This document shows, piece after piece, positions 53,916 to 64,000 of a stretch of DNA of 64,000 bases. Numbering within the stretch: position 1 is the stretch's first letter; every line of letters begins with the position of its first letter. The notes under the pieces are model-generated. The model made no database searches and was not told the DNA's origin. It saw nothing but the letters and a program-made list of their open reading frames with translations. This DNA comes from Arthrobacter sp. efr-133-TYG-118 (lineage in GTDB: Bacteria > Actinomycetota > Actinomycetes > Actinomycetales > Micrococcaceae), in the NCBI RefSeq assembly GCF_030209755.1, contig NZ_JARVRH010000004.1, positions 186,001-250,000 of the forward strand, given 5' to 3'. The translations under genes and the position numbers were made by a program.

Positions 53916-55391
53916 TCACCGGATCTCTACCGCCGCCGGGCCATAGACCGGGGGAAACAGCTCGGAGGCGTTGCGCCGCCGGTAGTCACGTTCGCCGTAG
54001 GCTTCCACCATCTGTCCAAAAAGCTGCTGACCCTCAGCGCGCAGTTCATCCAGTTCGATGCCTGGGAATGAGCCGTCAACAACCACAGGGCGGCCCGCAA
54101 CGTACGTATCGGTGACATTGCGTGCCGAGCCGTTGAGGATCAGCGTGCGCAATGGATCTTCCACGACCCCGTCACGGAAGTCACCCAGTGAGGCGACCAT
54201 GATGTCCGCTTGCGCGCCCGGACACAGGCGTCCTAGGTCGTCGCGGCCCAATGCCCTAGCACCACCCAGGGTGGCAGCGTCGAAGAACGCCGACACCGTG
54301 CCGGCGTCCCGGCGGCCCTCCGCGATGCGGGCCAGGTGCGTGCCGACGTCGATGCCCTTGATCAGGTCCGGCGGGAAAGAATCCGTTCCCAAGCACATGT
54401 TGACCCCGGCGGCCGCGAAGGCATCAAAGGACTTGAGCATGCCTGAGTAGTGGAACGACGTCAGTGGGCAGTGGATGATGCTGACGTCATGCCGGGCGAG
54501 CACATCCAACGGCCTGCCCTCTGCGCTGGACGACGGGTCGGTGCCGTCGATGACAACCCCATGCGGGATAAGGAGCCGCGCGTCCAGCAGGCCGGAATCG
54601 GCAAGCTGTTCGAGGACAGTGCGCCCCGTGAGCTTGACGAGGAACCCGTCTTCATTCGCCCCCTGGAGGCAATGGAGGCGGACCAGTGCGTTGCGTTCGG
54701 TGGCCAGCTGGGCAGTCTGGCGCATCAGTTCGTCTGAAAGTGTCTCGATTCGGCACGGCAGCAGGACACCGGTAAGCAACGGGTGTCCTAGCTCGTCGGC
54801 GAAGTCCAGGAACCGTGCGGCGTCGGCGAATCCTTTGCGTCCCTCCACCTCGTCGAAGAGGATCACGCGTTGGCCGTCGTCGTCGGTGACGTTGATCCCC
54901 GAGCGGTACGCGGGGCCCAGGAATCCGCGCAGGCCAAGCTCGATGCTGGACTGTGCCATTCCTTTGAGTTCTTCGAAGGTTTCAGCCCATGAACTGTGGA
55001 TCTCCGAGGCGATCGGCATGTAGGTGGTCACACCGTGCAAGGCCAGCTGCGCCAGGGCGAACTTGCGCACGCTCTGGCGCTGCGCCGCGGTGAAGACATC
55101 GCGGCGGCGGTTGTGGAAGTAGTCCTCAGACCATTGCAAGCCCGCAGCGATCTCCTCTGTAGGCCAGGAGTCGAAGATCATGTGATCAATGTCCGTCAGG
55201 GCATCAAGATCGATGAGGCCGGGTGCGATGAGGCTCTGTCCAAAGTCCCGGCGTTCGTCCACAGGCCCCTTGTAGTCGGTACCGACATAGACGATCTCGT
55301 CCTCCCGCATCACGACGTGCCCATCCGTGTGCATCACGTGCCCGCTCCCGTCATAGCCAAGGACGTACCGGGCAGAAAGCTGAGTGATCAT
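53916..55391 (-). CDS. Amidohydrolase / chlorohydrolase-like protein lacking the N-terminal HxH
   Basis: About 491 residues from the ATG at 55391, just after GGAGGG. The overall fold follows the cytosine deaminase/chlorohydrolase branch: an N-terminal beta sandwich, LIAPGLIDLDALTDIDH, later RLHCLQGANEDG, IPHGVVID, IIHCPLTSFHYSGM and GTDSFPPDL. The usual metal motif after PGLID (HxH) is replaced by LDALTDIDH, while the later His residues and the Asp of GTDS remain, so metal binding may differ. It is divergent from a DUF3100 membrane protein, which may transport its substrate; the shared gap has operator-like sites. Substrate unknown. Confidence 0.82.
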   Translation of the reverse strand: MITQLSARYVLGYDGSGHVMHTDGHVVMREDEIVYVGTDYKGPVDERRDFGQSLIAPGLIDLDALTDIDHMIFDSWPTEEIAAGLQWSEDYFHNRRRDVFTAAQRQSVRKFALAQLALHGVTTYMPIASEIHSSWAETFEELKGMAQSSIELGLRGFLGPAYRSGINVTDDDGQRVILFDEVEGRKGFADAARFLDFADELGHPLLTGVLLPCRIETLSDELMRQTAQLATERNALVRLHCLQGANEDGFLVKLTGRTVLEQLADSGLLDARLLIPHGVVIDGTDPSSSAEGRPLDVLARHDVSIIHCPLTSFHYSGMLKSFDAFAAAGVNMCLGTDSFPPDLIKGIDVGTHLARIAEGRRDAGTVSAFFDAATLGGARALGRDDLGRLCPGAQADIMVASLGDFRDGVVEDPLRTLILNGSARNVTDTYVAGRPVVVDGSFPGIELDELRAEGQQLFGQMVEAYGERDYRRRNASELFPPVYGPAAVEIR

Positions 55392-55403
55392 AAACCCTCC
55401 AAG

Positions 55404-55415
55404 TTTGGTATCCCA
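55404..55415 (-). promoter_or_regulatory. Operator-like half-matching site before the amidohydrolase
   Basis: TTTGGTATCCCA is a degenerate copy of the palindrome at 55532 and lies 13-24 nt upstream of the amidohydrolase start, so one regulator could act on both divergent genes. Confidence 0.45.
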
Positions 55416-55531
55416 GGTCAAATAGCCGCAGATCAAGTTCGAAGTTGGCCGAGCGTACGGGCGCCTTCAGTTACAGGATTTCGAGCGGTTTTGTGACATG
55501 TCTTGCATTGCGATGTGATCCACCTTACCAT

Positions 55532-55547
55532 CTTTGGTATACCAAAG
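55532..55547 (+). promoter_or_regulatory. Perfect palindrome CTTTGGTATACCAAAG, likely GntR-type operator
   Basis: A 16-bp perfect palindrome 53 nt before the DUF3100 gene. The core TGGTATACCA is typical of sites bound by FCD-type GntR regulators. No such regulator is encoded in the window. Confidence 0.65.
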
Positions 55548-55599
55548 GGCGTGGACGGCTTCGTCCTTCGCCTCTGCAGCACACGAAGGGTGCACAACA

Positions 55600-57009
55600 A
55601 TGAAGAACCAATCCACAACCACTCCGGAGGTGGATACGCCCGTAGTCAATGTCGATCACGGACCTGCCCGCCTCTTCACCCCGACCGCACGGCAATGGGG
55701 ATCGATGATCCTGCTGTCCACCGCGGTCTGTGCCGTCGCCATCCTGGCCGGAACGCACAAGATTCCTCTGGGCAACGCCGCTATCGTGCTCATGCCCGTC
55801 TTGTGGGCGGTGCTGATGGGCGCCATCATCGGCGTCCAGAAGGTGCGCCCCATGTCCGGCCAAAGCCGTGCCGTGGCCTCGGTATTGCTAAACGTCAGCA
55901 TCGTCATGTTCCTGGGGGCCCTCGGCACCCAGGTGGGACCTTCTTTCGCCAAGCTGACCTCCCTCGGCCCGGCCATCCTGCTCCAGGAGGTAGGCCACAT
56001 CTTCGGAACGGTCATCATCGCCCTGCCGGTCGGCGTCGCGCTGGGCATGGGCCGCACGGCGATCGGTGCCACTTGGGCAATCGACCGCGAATCCTACTTG
56101 GCCTACGCATTGCAACGCTTTGGCGTGAAATCCCCGGTCTACCGCGGCGTGTTCTCCGTGTGGCTTCTGGGCAGCGTTTTCGGTGCAGTCTTCATCTCCC
56201 TGCTGGCCGGACTGCTCGGCGGGATGGGCATCTTCGACCCGCTTGCACTGGCCCTGGGCCTGGGCCTCGGCTCGGGATCCATGATGCTTGGCGGCGTGGC
56301 GGCCCTGTCAATCCTTTATCCGGGGCAGGCACCGGAGATCATGGCGCTGGCGGCTCTGTCGAATCTGGTGACGAACCTTGTGGGCTTCTACGCCGGGGCC
56401 TTCCTTTCGTTGCCGATGTCCTTGCGGCTCTACAAGTTCTGGGCGCGCCTCTTCCGCCGCGATGACGAGGGCAAGCGCCTTGACCGCAACGGGAACGCCG
56501 TTGCCACGGACCCGCGACGGCCACAGGACCGAACCAAGGTGGACGTTGCGGCCGTGCTACAGGACCCGGAGGTGCGCACGAAGCCTTCAACATGGATCAT
56601 CGCTTTCGTTGCAAGCATCGCCGCGGGCGTGGTTCTCAACGCGTTGGGCACCAAGTCCATCAGTGTCAACGATGTCATTGGCGTGGTGATCCTTGGCCTC
56701 CTTACCGCACTGGCATTCGTACTCGCCAAGTACGTGCCCGCCGTGCCGTCAAGCGTATGGGTCCTTGCGCTCGCCACCTTGGCAACGGCTCCGATCCTGC
56801 CTTTCAGCGGCATGATCGGCTCGTTCACCCACAACCTTGACCCGCTCTACGTGGGCCTTGGCTCGATCGCCCTGCTCGGCATGAACGTGGGGCGCGACAT
56901 CAACGCGCTGAAGACCCTGAACTGGCGCACGGTGATTGTGGCGACAATCACGTTCTCCGCAAGTTTCGTGGCAGCCGCAGCACTTGCGCAATTCGTCATC
57001 CATGTCTGA
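55600..57009 (+). CDS. DUF3100 family membrane protein
   Basis: About 469 residues from the ATG at 55600 (the frame opens 66 nt earlier; AAGGGT is 10 nt upstream). Roughly 10 to 12 membrane helices in two halves joined by a charged loop near residues 290-340 (RRDDEGKRLDRNGNAV). GLGLGSGSMMLGGVAALSILYPG and the EVGHIFGTVIIALPVGVALGMGRTAIG segment (in parts) are typical of DUF3100. The function is unknown; such genes often lie beside amidohydrolases, as here, which suggests substrate uptake. Ends before a strong terminator. Confidence 0.87.
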   Translation: MKNQSTTTPEVDTPVVNVDHGPARLFTPTARQWGSMILLSTAVCAVAILAGTHKIPLGNAAIVLMPVLWAVLMGAIIGVQKVRPMSGQSRAVASVLLNVSIVMFLGALGTQVGPSFAKLTSLGPAILLQEVGHIFGTVIIALPVGVALGMGRTAIGATWAIDRESYLAYALQRFGVKSPVYRGVFSVWLLGSVFGAVFISLLAGLLGGMGIFDPLALALGLGLGSGSMMLGGVAALSILYPGQAPEIMALAALSNLVTNLVGFYAGAFLSLPMSLRLYKFWARLFRRDDEGKRLDRNGNAVATDPRRPQDRTKVDVAAVLQDPEVRTKPSTWIIAFVASIAAGVVLNALGTKSISVNDVIGVVILGLLTALAFVLAKYVPAVPSSVWVLALATLATAPILPFSGMIGSFTHNLDPLYVGLGSIALLGMNVGRDINALKTLNWRTVIVATITFSASFVAAAALAQFVIHV

Positions 57010-57040
57010 ACTGGGGCACTGAACAACCGACGCCGAACAA

Positions 57041-57084
57041 GGGCGGGTTGAATGGACACTTTCCGTCCATTCCGCCCGCCTTTT
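57041..57084 (+). terminator. Terminator after the DUF3100 gene
   Basis: GGGCGGGTTGAATGGAC pairs with GTCCATTC-CGCCCGCC across a 7-nt loop and is followed by TTTT. The rest of the gap to 57335 has no gene I can support; it must hold the promoter of the next gene (TAAGATCT / TAAAGGCT near 57220 are weak candidates). Confidence 0.85.
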
Positions 57085-57335
57085 CGCGTCTCTGCTCCCG
57101 CCCTCGGCGGCACATACGGGTGATGTTCGACGCATCGCGGCTCCTTCATTCCCCGGGGCTGCGCGACATACCGTGTCAGGTGAACAGCGGAAGGACACTA
57201 GACCGCCTGTGGCTTGCTAAGATCTAAAGGCTCAACCGGCCCCCCGGAGAGCCCCCCATCAACTGGCCCGGAACGGACGTGCCCCCACGCGCCCCGGTAC
57301 CGGCCCCTGCCCGACCCCAGGAGACCCCTGCTCTC

Positions 57336-58409
57336 ATGACCGCATTGGCCGAACCGGACTTTTTCGAGGTACACGACGAGGATTACCGCAGCGCACTGGA
57401 CTCGCGGTACGAGGAAGGTTTCGGGCGCGGGCCCGAGCTCGACGACGACTACGGCAGCGGCTACGACGAACTCGACAAGCTCTTCGATGGTTTGTTCGAC
57501 GACGAGGACGAGGATGACCTGGACGCCCCTGCCAAGGCCGAAAAGAAGATTCCGGCCAGGAGAGACGCTCCGAAGGCCGCTGCCGTAAAGGCGGCCACAC
57601 CCAAGAAGGCTTCCTCAATTTCGATGCCCAAGGCCAGCCCGGTGATCACCCGCAAGGTGGAACCTGCGGCCGCTCCCGCCGTCGAAAACACGCCGACGGT
57701 AACCGCCGTCGAACCGACCGCCGTCGAACCGACCGCCGTCGAACCGACCGTCGTCGAACCGGCAAGCCCCGCAGAGGCTTCCGCCGAAGAAGCCGTGACT
57801 CCACCGGTACCGGACAGCCCCTTCTTCGCCCCGCACATCGCACCGGTGAACCAGCATGTGGAGTTCCTCCGCAAGCTCCGCCCGGGCTTCGAAGTCCCCT
57901 ATGTGGATCCGATGCACTCGGTGGAGGACTGCCGGATTGTCACCCTGTTTTCCAACAACAGCGAGGCCTCCTCGCGGGGCGTTGTCTGGGCCGGCGACGA
58001 CGCCGCTGCCACCCGGCTACTGGGCCTGCAGTTCCAGCTCGGCCTGCGCCCGGAATGGATGATGCCGTGGAACACCCACCCGTGGTTCACTCCGGGCGAG
58101 GCGAATGGAAAGCTGACTCCCGAGCAGATCGCCGCAGGCCTCAAGCCGCTCCTCGCTTTCCTCAAACTCGTTCCACGCGCCTCGGCGATCGTCGCCCACG
58201 GAACGGAAGCCAACCGCCTGGCGCAGATGCTCCTCAAGACTGACAACCAGCTGATCTGGCGCCGCGGCTTGAAGGTCTACAAGGCCCGTTCGCTGCACGG
58301 GCGCGCCTTCGCCGGGTCCAAGGAACGCCAGACCGAATGGCTCATCGAAATGGGCCGCTCCTACGCGGACGCCATGGCCCGCGCGGGTCTCCAGGCCGGT
58401 CGGCGCTAG
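57336..58409 (+). CDS. Uracil-DNA glycosylase superfamily-like protein with acidic N-terminal extension
   Basis: About 357 residues from the ATG at 57336 (a GTG at 57279 is possible; neither has a well-spaced ribosome site). The first 60 residues are very acidic (DDDYGSGYDELDKLFDGLFD), followed by a Lys/Ala/Pro-rich linker with VEPTA repeats to about residue 160. The C-terminal 200 residues look like a UDG-type fold: VEDCRIVTLFSNNSEASSRG, MPWNTHPWF and PLLAFLKLVPRASAIVAHG. In family members I recall, the first motif reads SNPGEAS; here the Pro-Gly is Asn-Ser, so the catalytic loop may be altered. Glycosylase activity is an open question. Confidence 0.7.
   Translation: MTALAEPDFFEVHDEDYRSALDSRYEEGFGRGPELDDDYGSGYDELDKLFDGLFDDEDEDDLDAPAKAEKKIPARRDAPKAAAVKAATPKKASSISMPKASPVITRKVEPAAAPAVENTPTVTAVEPTAVEPTAVEPTVVEPASPAEASAEEAVTPPVPDSPFFAPHIAPVNQHVEFLRKLRPGFEVPYVDPMHSVEDCRIVTLFSNNSEASSRGVVWAGDDAAATRLLGLQFQLGLRPEWMMPWNTHPWFTPGEANGKLTPEQIAAGLKPLLAFLKLVPRASAIVAHGTEANRLAQMLLKTDNQLIWRRGLKVYKARSLHGRAFAGSKERQTEWLIEMGRSYADAMARAGLQAGRR
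57702..57760 (+). repeat. 15-bp tandem repeat in the linker
   Basis: ACCGCCGTCGAACCG is repeated almost four times in frame (starts 57702, 57717, 57732, 57747), coding TAVEP units. Copy number is likely variable between strains. Confidence 0.9.
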
Positions 58410-58415
58410 GGGCGG

Positions 58416-58862
58416 CTAGCGCCGCGACTTCCGGGCCGGCTTCCCGGCAAACAGTTTCCGATCCAGCGAAACCGCCCCCGAACCGATGAAGGCAAACGCC
58501 AACGCCAACGCGATATACAGAATGAGCAGCTCAGCGTTGATTCCGGGACTATCGCTCAACAGGGGCTTGCCCGATTCGGTGACAAACCAGATCCCGGCGT
58601 ACATAAGGGCTGCCAGGAAACCAGCCACCCTGGTCAGGGCGCCGAGCACCAAAAGTGCGCCCAGTCCGGTTTCGCCCCAGATGACGAGCCAGGACATCAG
58701 CTCCGCTTTTTGAACACCCATGGCAGCGATGGTTGCCTCGAACGCGGGCTGCCCTGCGAGCAGCTTCTGGACTCCGTGCAGCAGCAAAAGGCCGCCGAAC
58801 ACGATCCTCAGAAAGGCGATGCCACGCGAGGACGATGTCTGCGAAGGAAGGAGGAATTTCAC
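58416..58862 (-). CDS. DoxX family membrane protein
   Basis: About 148 residues from a GTG at 58862 with GGAAG 10 nt upstream; a TTG at 58871 is the alternative. Four membrane helices. RIVFGGLLLLHGVQKLLAG, WGETGLGALLVLGALTRVAGF and the last helix match the DoxX group. Some DoxX proteins work in oxidative-stress complexes, but the role here is unknown. Its C-terminus is basic. It converges with the UDG-like gene with a 6-nt gap. Confidence 0.86.
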   Translation of the reverse strand: MKFLLPSQTSSSRGIAFLRIVFGGLLLLHGVQKLLAGQPAFEATIAAMGVQKAELMSWLVIWGETGLGALLVLGALTRVAGFLAALMYAGIWFVTESGKPLLSDSPGINAELLILYIALALAFAFIGSGAVSLDRKLFAGKPARKSRR

Positions 58863-58928
58863 CCGGTCCAATCTTCCATGCCGACGGCAGAGCTCAAAAC
58901 GGCCGCCTTGTCATCCGGCCGTTGTGAA

Positions 58929-59220
58929 TCAAGCCAGCAGGGCCGGAATATCTTTGACCCCCGCCCGGATGTGATCGTGCGGGTGTGCGGAGAGTTCCCC
59001 CGTCCCAGTTTTCCTGTGAGGACACCGACCGCCGTCACTCCCACGTTCCTGGCCGCTTTGAGGTCGTTCATGGTGTCGCCTGCAGCCAGCACTTCGCGGA
59101 CGTCGATCACTCCCGTCAACTCGACGGCGCGGTGGCCTTCGACCTGCCGTCGTCCGAGGTCGACGCCGCCCACTTGGACGCGCTTTACGCTCCGGACCGC
59201 GTGGGGGCAGCGTGTCCAAT
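58929..59220 (-). pseudogene. Decayed HAD (phosphonatase-like) phosphatase fragment
   Basis: The minus strand encodes ELTGVIDVREVLAAGDTMND and LKAARNVGVTAVGVLTGKLG in one frame, then, after a one-base shift near 59000, ELSAHPHDHIRAGVKDIPAL with a stop at 58929 in the next frame. Together these match the C-terminal third of phosphonatase-like HAD hydrolases (GDTxNDL and VGVLTG motifs). Upstream of 59110 the expected GRPAP motif is only traceable in broken frames, and the N-terminal half is missing. A decayed gene beside the flavoenzyme gene, with which such hydrolases are sometimes paired. The remaining gap 59221-59460 shows no sure gene. Confidence 0.72.
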
Positions 59221-59460
59221 GAAACCGTTGTGGGCACCTCCCGCATTTTTCCGGACCCCCGTGGGACCACCTTGAGCGGCCGGTCCTTTCCGGGCCGCCC
59301 GAAGCAGCCCCTGCAATGGATCGCGACGGCGGTGGCCGTTGCCGCCGTCGTCGGCCTCCACGCGCTGGTGGTGGACCAGTTCTCGGCCTGTGTCCGCCGG
59401 AAGCTGGCCGCTTAGGCAGAATGGAAACTGCAGTGGGCCTCGCTGGGAGGCCCGGACAGG

Positions 59461-60585
59461 GTGGGTGAATCCGGGATGGATGTTGACGTCGTCGTAGTCG
59501 GCGGAGGCGCAATGGGATCAGCTGCGGCGTGGCAGCTCGCACTCAGAGGGAGATCAGTGCTCCTCCTTGAGCAGTTTGCGGAGGGGCACCATGTGGGCGC
59601 GTCGCACGGCGCAACGCGCAACTTCAATACGGCATATGCGGTGGACGACTATCTTGCCCTAGTCAGCGAAGCGAGGGACCTCTGGGATGGGCTCGCTGAC
59701 GAGACCGAAACGCAATTGTTGGATCTTGTGGGTCTGGCCAACCACGGAAATGTCGCCCGGCTTCGGGAAGTCCGCTCCGCCCATGTTGAGCGGGGTATCG
59801 CAAGCCATTTCATCTCCGCCAAGGAAGCTTCAGAGCGTTGGCCAGGCATGGCGTTCCGAAGCGATGTTCTCTTCGTGCCGGAATCGGGCCGGGTCCGGGC
59901 GGTCGAGGCCCTCAGGGCGCTGCGCACATCGGCCGAGGCACACGGTGCCCGCTTCTCGTATTCCACACCTGCTCGCGACATCCGCGTCCTCGGCGAGGAT
60001 CGCGCCGTCGTCGTCACCGACTCACAAGAGATCACCGCGCGCCGGGTAGTCATCACGGCGGGCGCCTGGACCAGCAAGCTTGTCGGGGCGCAGGTGCCAC
60101 TCCCCCGTTTGGTGGTCACCCAGGAGCAACCTGCCCATTTCACGCCCATCGATGATTCCCAGCTCTGGCCGAGCTTCAACCACGCACCGGACCCCGGCGA
60201 TCCCCGTGACGACTATTGGTACAGCCCCGTCTATGGGATGCTCACGCCGGGCGAAGGGGTCAAGGCGGGGTGGCACGGCGTAGGACCGGTCACCGATCCT
60301 GATGCCCGCACGTTCCAACCTGAGCCGGTCCAGCTGGAGGCCCTCCGCCGCTACGCCCGTGAATGGCTGCCAGGGGTCGACGCCGAATCGGCGGCTCCCA
60401 TCAGCTGCACCTACACGAGCACGGCCAACGAAGACTTCGTGCTCGACCGTTTTGGACCGCTCGTGGTCGGGGCCGGGTTCTCCGGGCACGGATTCAAGTT
60501 CACCCCGGCTATCGGCCGCGTGCTTGCCGATCTTGTCGACGGGATCGACGCGCCGCGCCGCTACTCCGCCCGAAGCCGCGCTTAA
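59461..60585 (+). CDS. Sarcosine oxidase / N-methyltryptophan oxidase-like flavoenzyme
   Basis: 374 residues from a GTG at 59461 with GGGAGG about 10 nt upstream; the ATG at 59476 is the alternative. N-terminal FAD fold VVVVGGGAMGSAAAWQLALRG (in parts) and SHGATRNFNTAY, like monomeric sarcosine oxidase. The Cys that carries covalent FAD in that family is present in PISCTYTSTANEDFVLD, and the C-terminal FAD motif is VVGAGFSGHGFKFTPAIG. It oxidises a secondary amine or N-methyl amino acid to H2O2; the true substrate is unknown. Followed by a palindromic repeat. Confidence 0.88.
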   Translation: MGESGMDVDVVVVGGGAMGSAAAWQLALRGRSVLLLEQFAEGHHVGASHGATRNFNTAYAVDDYLALVSEARDLWDGLADETETQLLDLVGLANHGNVARLREVRSAHVERGIASHFISAKEASERWPGMAFRSDVLFVPESGRVRAVEALRALRTSAEAHGARFSYSTPARDIRVLGEDRAVVVTDSQEITARRVVITAGAWTSKLVGAQVPLPRLVVTQEQPAHFTPIDDSQLWPSFNHAPDPGDPRDDYWYSPVYGMLTPGEGVKAGWHGVGPVTDPDARTFQPEPVQLEALRRYAREWLPGVDAESAAPISCTYTSTANEDFVLDRFGPLVVGAGFSGHGFKFTPAIGRVLADLVDGIDAPRRYSARSRA

Positions 60586-60588
60586 ATA

Positions 60589-60643
60589 CAACTGACTCGC
60601 AGTTGTTGTCGTTCTGAGCTCTCAAAACGACAACAACTGCGAG
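60589..60643. repeat. Palindromic intergenic repeat, copy 3
   Basis: CAACTGACTCGCAGTTGTTG-TCGTT faces AACGACAACAACTGCGAG around a short loop; the arm is nearly perfect. It begins 3 nt after the flavoenzyme stop. Same family as copies at 30529 and 31271, about 30 kb away. Confidence 0.9.
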
Positions 60644-60724
60644 GGCCCACGCCGCCAGGGTTCCCTGGCCGTGGGGCCCCACCGGCGAGGGTCCCTGGCT
60701 GAGCTTGCGAAGCCTGGGAGCCGG
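60643..60724. terminator. Two GC-rich hairpins between convergent genes
   Basis: GGGCCCACG-x-GCCAGGG faces CCCTGGC-CGTGGGGCCC (60643-60679), and a second imperfect stem CCGGC...GTCCCTGGCT / AGCCTGGGAGCCGG follows. They lie between the flavoenzyme and icd ends and probably terminate both. The rest to 60779 is G-rich and has no gene. Confidence 0.6.
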
Positions 60725-60779
60725 CGGGGACTTGCGAGGCGAGGGTGGCGGTGGGGCTAGTTGGGGTGGGGCGGGGTGC

Positions 60780-64000
<3,221 letters not shown>

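Noticed and set aside
57279..57335. Earlier GTG start of the UDG-like protein
   Set aside because: It would add a Pro/Arg-rich head without a ribosome site; the ATG at 57336 begins the acidic region directly.
59212..59415. 67-residue plus-strand frame with one hydrophobic segment (VAVAAVVGLHALVV)
   Set aside because: No ribosome site, no family match, and it lies in a decayed region beside the HAD remnant; it could be real but I cannot support it.

Overview
The window is 64 kb of dense, GC-rich chromosome from a Gram-positive actinobacterium, most likely a member of the Micrococcaceae (Arthrobacter, Paenarthrobacter or Pseudarthrobacter). This rests on the protein types (monomeric isocitrate dehydrogenase, two-subunit membrane anchor Sdh, one-Cys OhrR, LAXTG-type wall anchoring), frequent GTG/TTG starts, and -10 boxes placed 6-8 nt before start codons, which suggests leaderless mRNAs. 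The genus call is an inference. I see no tRNA, rRNA, phage, integrase, insertion sequence or CRISPR array.

Layout. 1-8.1 kb: DedA protein (cut by the edge), then a minus-strand nucleoside uptake and breakdown operon (BMP lipoprotein, ATPase, two permeases, cytidine deaminase, thymidine phosphorylase). 8.3-10.3 kb: organic peroxide operon ohrR-ohr-oxidoreductase with an OhrR box inside its promoter. 10.35-10.63 kb: a mirror-symmetric array of 32-bp repeats. 10.6-13.1 kb: M20 amidohydrolase and mannose-1-phosphate guanylyltransferase. 13.3-16.9 kb: sdhCDAB. 16.9-22 kb: hydrolase, YihY, 2H phosphoesterase, trpS, exonuclease III. 22-27.1 kb: ABC-2 exporter, SHOCT protein and a NarL-type two-component system. 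27.1-30.5 kb: one-carbon locus folD-glyA with a ZTP riboswitch, divergent purU. 30.5-31.9 kb: methyltransferase and gamma-carbonic anhydrase, separated by copies of a palindromic repeat.

31.9-39.2 kb: a locus that looks like lysine catabolism through 5-aminovaleramide (DavB-like lysine monooxygenase, amino acid permease, alanine racemase, PucR regulator, DavA-like amidase). 39.4-44.8 kb: ROK regulator and a monosaccharide ABC importer with paired operator-like sites. 44.9-50.3 kb: two MacB/FtsX-type ABC systems facing each other. 50.4-51.5 kb: Gfo/Idh/MocA oxidoreductase. 51.5-53.8 kb: two secreted low-complexity surface proteins; the second has chaplin-like beta-strand repeats, 93-bp tandem DNA repeats and a LASTG wall-sorting tail. 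53.9-57 kb: a divergent pair, an unusual amidohydrolase and a DUF3100 membrane protein, sharing TTTGGTATACCAAA-type sites. 57.3-64 kb: a UDG-fold-like protein with an acidic head, DoxX, a decayed HAD phosphatase, a sarcosine-oxidase-like flavoenzyme, icd, and a secreted trypsin-like protease cut by the edge.

The most interesting points are the chaplin-like wall-anchored repeat protein, the lysine monooxygenase locus with a non-Cys residue at a functionally discussed position, the symmetric 32-bp repeat array, and the amidohydrolase that lacks the usual N-terminal HxH metal motif. Long antisense ORFs are common because of the GC bias and are left out.
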